Origin: Bacteroidota bacterium
GTDB lineage: Bacteria; Bacteroidota; Ignavibacteria; Kapaibacteriales; Kapaibacteriaceae
Direction of reading: 5' to 3'
Assembly: GCA_018266735.1 (NCBI GenBank)
Contig: JAFDZT010000004.1
Location: 987,973 to 1,051,972 of the forward strand
Length of the DNA stretch: 64,000 nt
This document shows, piece by piece, positions 61,760 to 64,000 of this stretch; position 1 is the stretch's first letter, and the number at the start of each line of letters is the position of its first letter. Under the pieces are notes generated by a model. That model did not search any database, was not told the DNA's origin, and saw only the letters and a program-made list of their open reading frames with translations. Made by a program: the position numbers and the translations under genes.

Positions 61760-62428
61760 ATGCAACTGTACGTCGACAGCGCCAACCTCACCGAGATCCG
61801 CCACGCCGCCTCGCTTGGCTTCATCAGCGGAGTGACCACGAATCCTTCGTTGCTGGCAAAGGAAGATCCATCCCTCGATATCAAGACGCTCATTCTGGAC
61901 ATTCACAAAAGTGTTGGCGGACATACGTCCGTGGAAGTTGTCAGCACGGACACGGATGGAATGCTGCGCGAGGCCGACGAGATCCTTTCGTGGTTCCCCG
62001 AAGCAACGATCAAGATCCCGTTCATCCCTGCAGGCCTTGCCGCCGTACGCGCCCTTGAACGTCAGGACGTGCCCACGAACGTGACGCTCCTGTTCACGCC
62101 CAACCAAGCGCTCATTGCAGCGAATGCCGGCGCAACCTATGTGAGCTTGTTCTTGGGTCGACTCGACGACATCTCCACCGACGGACTTCAGGCCGTACGC
62201 GATACCGTCGAGATCTGGGACATGCATGAACTTGAATCGTTCATCATCGCTGCATCGATCCGCACGCCCATCCATGTCCTCGAATGCGCAAAGGCCGGTG
62301 CCCATATCGCAACAGTGCCGTACAAGGTGCTGATGCAAAGCATGAAGCATCCGCTCACCGATGCAGGTCTGGCCGCATTCCTTGCCGACAACGAGAAGAT
62401 GAACGCTGCAAAGGCCTCGCTTGCGTAA
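61760..62428 (+). CDS. Transaldolase/fructose-6-phosphate aldolase-type enzyme (TalC subfamily)
   Basis: 222 residues, the short transaldolase subfamily (TalC/F6P aldolase length). The Schiff-base lysine is Lys85 in ATIKIPFIPAGLAAV. The start MQLYVDSANLTEIRHAASLGFISGVTTNPSLL and the segment VTLLFTPNQALIAANAGATYVSLFLGRLDD are diagnostic. It serves the non-oxidative pentose-phosphate pathway. Its stop overlaps the next gene, which starts with TTG at 62421. Confidence 0.93.
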   Translation: MQLYVDSANLTEIRHAASLGFISGVTTNPSLLAKEDPSLDIKTLILDIHKSVGGHTSVEVVSTDTDGMLREADEILSWFPEATIKIPFIPAGLAAVRALERQDVPTNVTLLFTPNQALIAANAGATYVSLFLGRLDDISTDGLQAVRDTVEIWDMHELESFIIAASIRTPIHVLECAKAGAHIATVPYKVLMQSMKHPLTDAGLAAFLADNEKMNAAKASLA

Positions 62429-62939
62429 GTGGTCGTTCATCCTGGTGATGGCCATGGTGCTTCTCGCAAGCACCACGCGCGCACTTGCGCCCGACGTCAA
62501 GGCCATCGGGAAGAAGGCCATTCCGTTCATGCTCGAAGATCAATACGGTCGGTCGTGGAAATGGGATCAACACTGGAAGGGCAAGCCCACGGTGTTGATC
62601 CTTGCAGACCGAACAGGGAGCGAGTACACGAAGAATTGGACAGACCAACTCACGGTTCGCTATAAGGACAAGGTCCAGTTCGTGGCCTTTGCCGATGTGT
62701 CACTTGCACCGGGCTTCATCAAGAACTACATCAAGGAGCGCTTTCGCGAGGCGTTCTCCTATAGCATCCTGATGGATTGGGATGGCGATGTCTTCGAGTA
62801 TTACCATGTGCAAGAGGGATTGCCGAACGTGATCTTCATCGACGAGACGGAGACGGTGCGCCTGCATACGTGGGGCACCGGAAAGGCAGAGCACGTGCAA
62901 CAACTCACGAATGCCATCGATCGTTTACTGTCGCGATAA
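62421..62939 (+). CDS. Secreted thioredoxin-fold protein without CxxC
   Basis: 172 residues from a TTG start overlapping talC. A signal (RKWSFILVMAMVLLASTTRAL) precedes a thioredoxin-like domain (PFMLEDQYGRSWKWDQHWKGKPTVLILAD ... YHVQEGLPNVIFIDETETVRLHTWG). The usual CxxC active site is absent: where AhpC/redoxin relatives have the motif, it reads DRTGSEYTK. So it is probably not a classical disulfide oxidoreductase. It may be a binding protein or have an alternative chemistry. Confidence 0.7.
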   Translation: MRKWSFILVMAMVLLASTTRALAPDVKAIGKKAIPFMLEDQYGRSWKWDQHWKGKPTVLILADRTGSEYTKNWTDQLTVRYKDKVQFVAFADVSLAPGFIKNYIKERFREAFSYSILMDWDGDVFEYYHVQEGLPNVIFIDETETVRLHTWGTGKAEHVQQLTNAIDRLLSR

Positions 62940-62944
62940 TCACC

Positions 62945-63601
62945 ATGCCCCTCATCGTCGACCGATCCGCCAAACGTGCCGACATCATCCAGCATGCTGC
63001 CGAGGTGTTCTCGCGCACGGGCTATCACGAATCGAAGATGCAGGACATTGCCACCCATGCCGAGATCGGCAAGGGCACCATCTATGAGTACTTCCGCACG
63101 AAGGAAGAGCTCTTCCTGGCTGTCTACGATTCGTGGATGACGTCGTTCGAAGATCTTGTGAAGATGCGCGTCGAGGCGGCCACCGATGCCATGAGCAAGG
63201 TGGACGCCATTCGCGACTCGGCTGTCGAATTCTATTCGTCCCGCGCCGAGCAAGCACCGCTCTTGCTCGAGTTCTGGGCACATGCCCTTCGCACGGACAA
63301 CCCCAAGTTCCTTGAGCGCATTCAATCCACACGCTCGTTCTTGAATGACCTCGGCAAAGGACTCACGCAGCAACTCGTCGACGCAGGTTGGTTCACCGCC
63401 GTCGACGCCGAAGCCTTCGCCCTCCTCGAAAGCGGCATGTCCGACGGCATCTTCCTTGCATGGGTCCTCGGCGGCCGCACCTTCCCTCTCGACAAAGCCT
63501 ACACCTTCCGCCAAAGCGTCATTGGTCTTGGCCTTCTCACACCCATGGGCAGAACGGTACTGGAGGAGAGGTTGAGGTTGAAGTTGAAGAAAGGATTTTG
63601 A
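62945..63601 (+). CDS. TetR-family transcriptional regulator
   Basis: 218 residues. The N-terminal helix-turn-helix (about 10-55) reads RADIIQHAAEVFSRTGYHESKMQDIATHAEIGKGTIYEYFRTKEELF, a textbook TetR/AcrR DNA-binding domain. The C-terminal ligand-binding helices follow. The regulated target is not visible; the gene lies just after the thioredoxin-fold gene in the same direction. Its stop is joined directly by the 11-mer array. Confidence 0.94.
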   Translation: MPLIVDRSAKRADIIQHAAEVFSRTGYHESKMQDIATHAEIGKGTIYEYFRTKEELFLAVYDSWMTSFEDLVKMRVEAATDAMSKVDAIRDSAVEFYSSRAEQAPLLLEFWAHALRTDNPKFLERIQSTRSFLNDLGKGLTQQLVDAGWFTAVDAEAFALLESGMSDGIFLAWVLGGRTFPLDKAYTFRQSVIGLGLLTPMGRTVLEERLRLKLKKGF

Positions 63602-63644
63602 AGAGAGAAGTAAGAGAGAAGTAAGAGAGAAGTAAGAGAGAAGT
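63602..63644 (+). repeat. 11-bp tandem array (AGAGAGAAGTA), forward
   Basis: Four copies of AGAGAGAAGTA, the last lacking its final base, beginning at the base after the TetR stop. It is the reverse complement of the array at 63898-63974. Confidence 0.93.
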
Positions 63645-63897
63645 TCTGCTCTCTTTCCATTTTGGTCTGATTGTATTACACCTTGTACACCGATATTGCT
63701 TTTCCATCGCTGACTATTTCCTCGGTTCAAGCGACATGGCTTTCCGGCTCATCGCGAATCGGAGTTCGTCGTCACAACTTGCCGTGTATACTCCGATCCA
63801 CTCCTCAGGAAGAGGCATAGCTTGTTTTGGGAAGGATTCAGCAGCTGCCCAAGGTAAACATGACACGTTGATCATCACACGCTACATCGAACAATCG
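63645..63897. other. 253-bp segment between inverted arrays, no supported gene
   Basis: Bracketed by inverted 11-mer arrays. On the minus strand a short reading frame runs about 63867-63700 (with MPLPEEWIGVYTASCDDELRF and MSRKAMSLEPRK), but it has no recognised family and its start is uncertain. On the plus strand an 82-residue frame (63736-63984) is half repeat. I see no tRNA-like fold or promoter I would defend. Composition looks less GC-rich than average. Confidence 0.4.
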
Positions 63898-63974
63898 CAC
63901 TTCTCTTTTACTTCTCTCTTACTTCTCTCTTACTTCTCTTTTACTTCTCTCTTACTTCTTTCTTACTTCTTTAT
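63898..63974 (-). repeat. 11-bp tandem array (AGAGAGAAGTA), inverted
   Basis: Seven 11-base units, reverse complement of the forward array, with variants AAAGAGAAGTA and AGAAAGAAGTA and a degraded last unit. The window ends 26 bases later. Confidence 0.93.
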
Positions 63975-64000
63975 TAGGGTCTAGTCCCAAAAAGGTGGGT

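Noticed and set aside
63700..63730. GGTTCAAGC as a tRNA T-loop
   Set aside because: The bases around it do not pair as a T stem and no acceptor or anticodon arm is present.
63736..63984. 82-residue plus-strand frame at the right end
   Set aside because: Its second half is translated 11-mer repeat and the first half shows no homology cue.

Overview
The window is about 64 kb of gene-dense bacterial chromosome, GC-rich overall by eye (not computed). Several signs point to the Bacteroidota/Chlorobiota/Kapaibacteriota (FCB) group: five large secreted proteins end in type IX secretion (Por)-like C-terminal sorting domains, there is a SusC-style TonB-dependent receptor with a carboxypeptidase-regulatory N-terminal domain, OmpA/PD40 envelope lipoproteins are present, and a recurrent TAnnTT(C/T)G promoter element resembles the Bacteroidetes -7 box (TAnnTTTG). 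The mix of a Bacteroidetes-like promoter with unusual genes suggests a Kapabacteria-like lineage, but that placement is inference. I saw no rRNA or tRNA genes and no CRISPR array.

Layout: 1-6.8 kb (minus) is the translation/transcription operon rimP-nusA-infB-rbfA-truB-ribF, with ribF cut by the left edge. 6.9-10.7 kb (plus) has glutaryl-CoA dehydrogenase, a DinB-fold protein and the potassium transporter Kup. 10.69-11.68 kb is the most unusual locus: an S23/four-helix-bundle gene lies between long inverted repeats, which are flanked by oppositely oriented tandem arrays of GTGGGACAC. 11.7-14.6 kb holds outer-membrane/secreted proteins of unknown role. 14.7-19.9 kb has an HtrA protease with an Ppx/GppA phosphatase upstream (minus), then a small membrane protein, a DUF1624 acyltransferase-like protein and a MORN/TonB-C-like protein (plus). 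20-32.1 kb is a secretion/receptor block: a TonB receptor followed by an internally duplicated T9SS protein, then a second T9SS protein. 32.1-36.8 kb (minus) is secD-secF-STAS-purA.

36.9-46.4 kb (plus) is a very tight ten-gene run: trmB, aat, an OmpA/PD40 lipoprotein, a class A penicillin-binding protein, an FAH-family hydrolase, three envelope proteins and kynurenine 3-monooxygenase. 46.4-49.0 kb is a glycine-rich T9SS protein. An LD-carboxypeptidase follows, preceded by a compact cluster of DnaA-box-like sites. 50.2-55.4 kb (minus) reads ctpA, DUF3108, N-acetylglucosamine-kinase-like, DUF1569 and a lower-GC T9SS protein. 55.5-59.4 kb has a Tat-type acid phosphatase and a large T9SS protein. 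59.4-63.6 kb (plus) has a TrmH-type RNA methylase, an MqnA-like protein, a GH113-like lipoprotein, a transaldolase, a thioredoxin-fold protein and a TetR regulator. The last 400 bases are a gene-poor segment bracketed by inverted 11-bp repeat arrays, echoing the architecture at 10.7-11.7 kb.

Themes: housekeeping expression genes, cell-wall synthesis and remodelling (PBP1A, LdcA, NAGK-like, CtpA), envelope protein export (SecDF, T9SS cargo, HtrA) and amino-acid catabolism (GcdH, KMO, FAH). The most promising novelty is the family of short tandem arrays in inverted pairs around small cassettes, one of which carries an S23 gene. The main regulatory novelty is a set of promoters placed about four bases before start codons, which predicts leaderless mRNAs.
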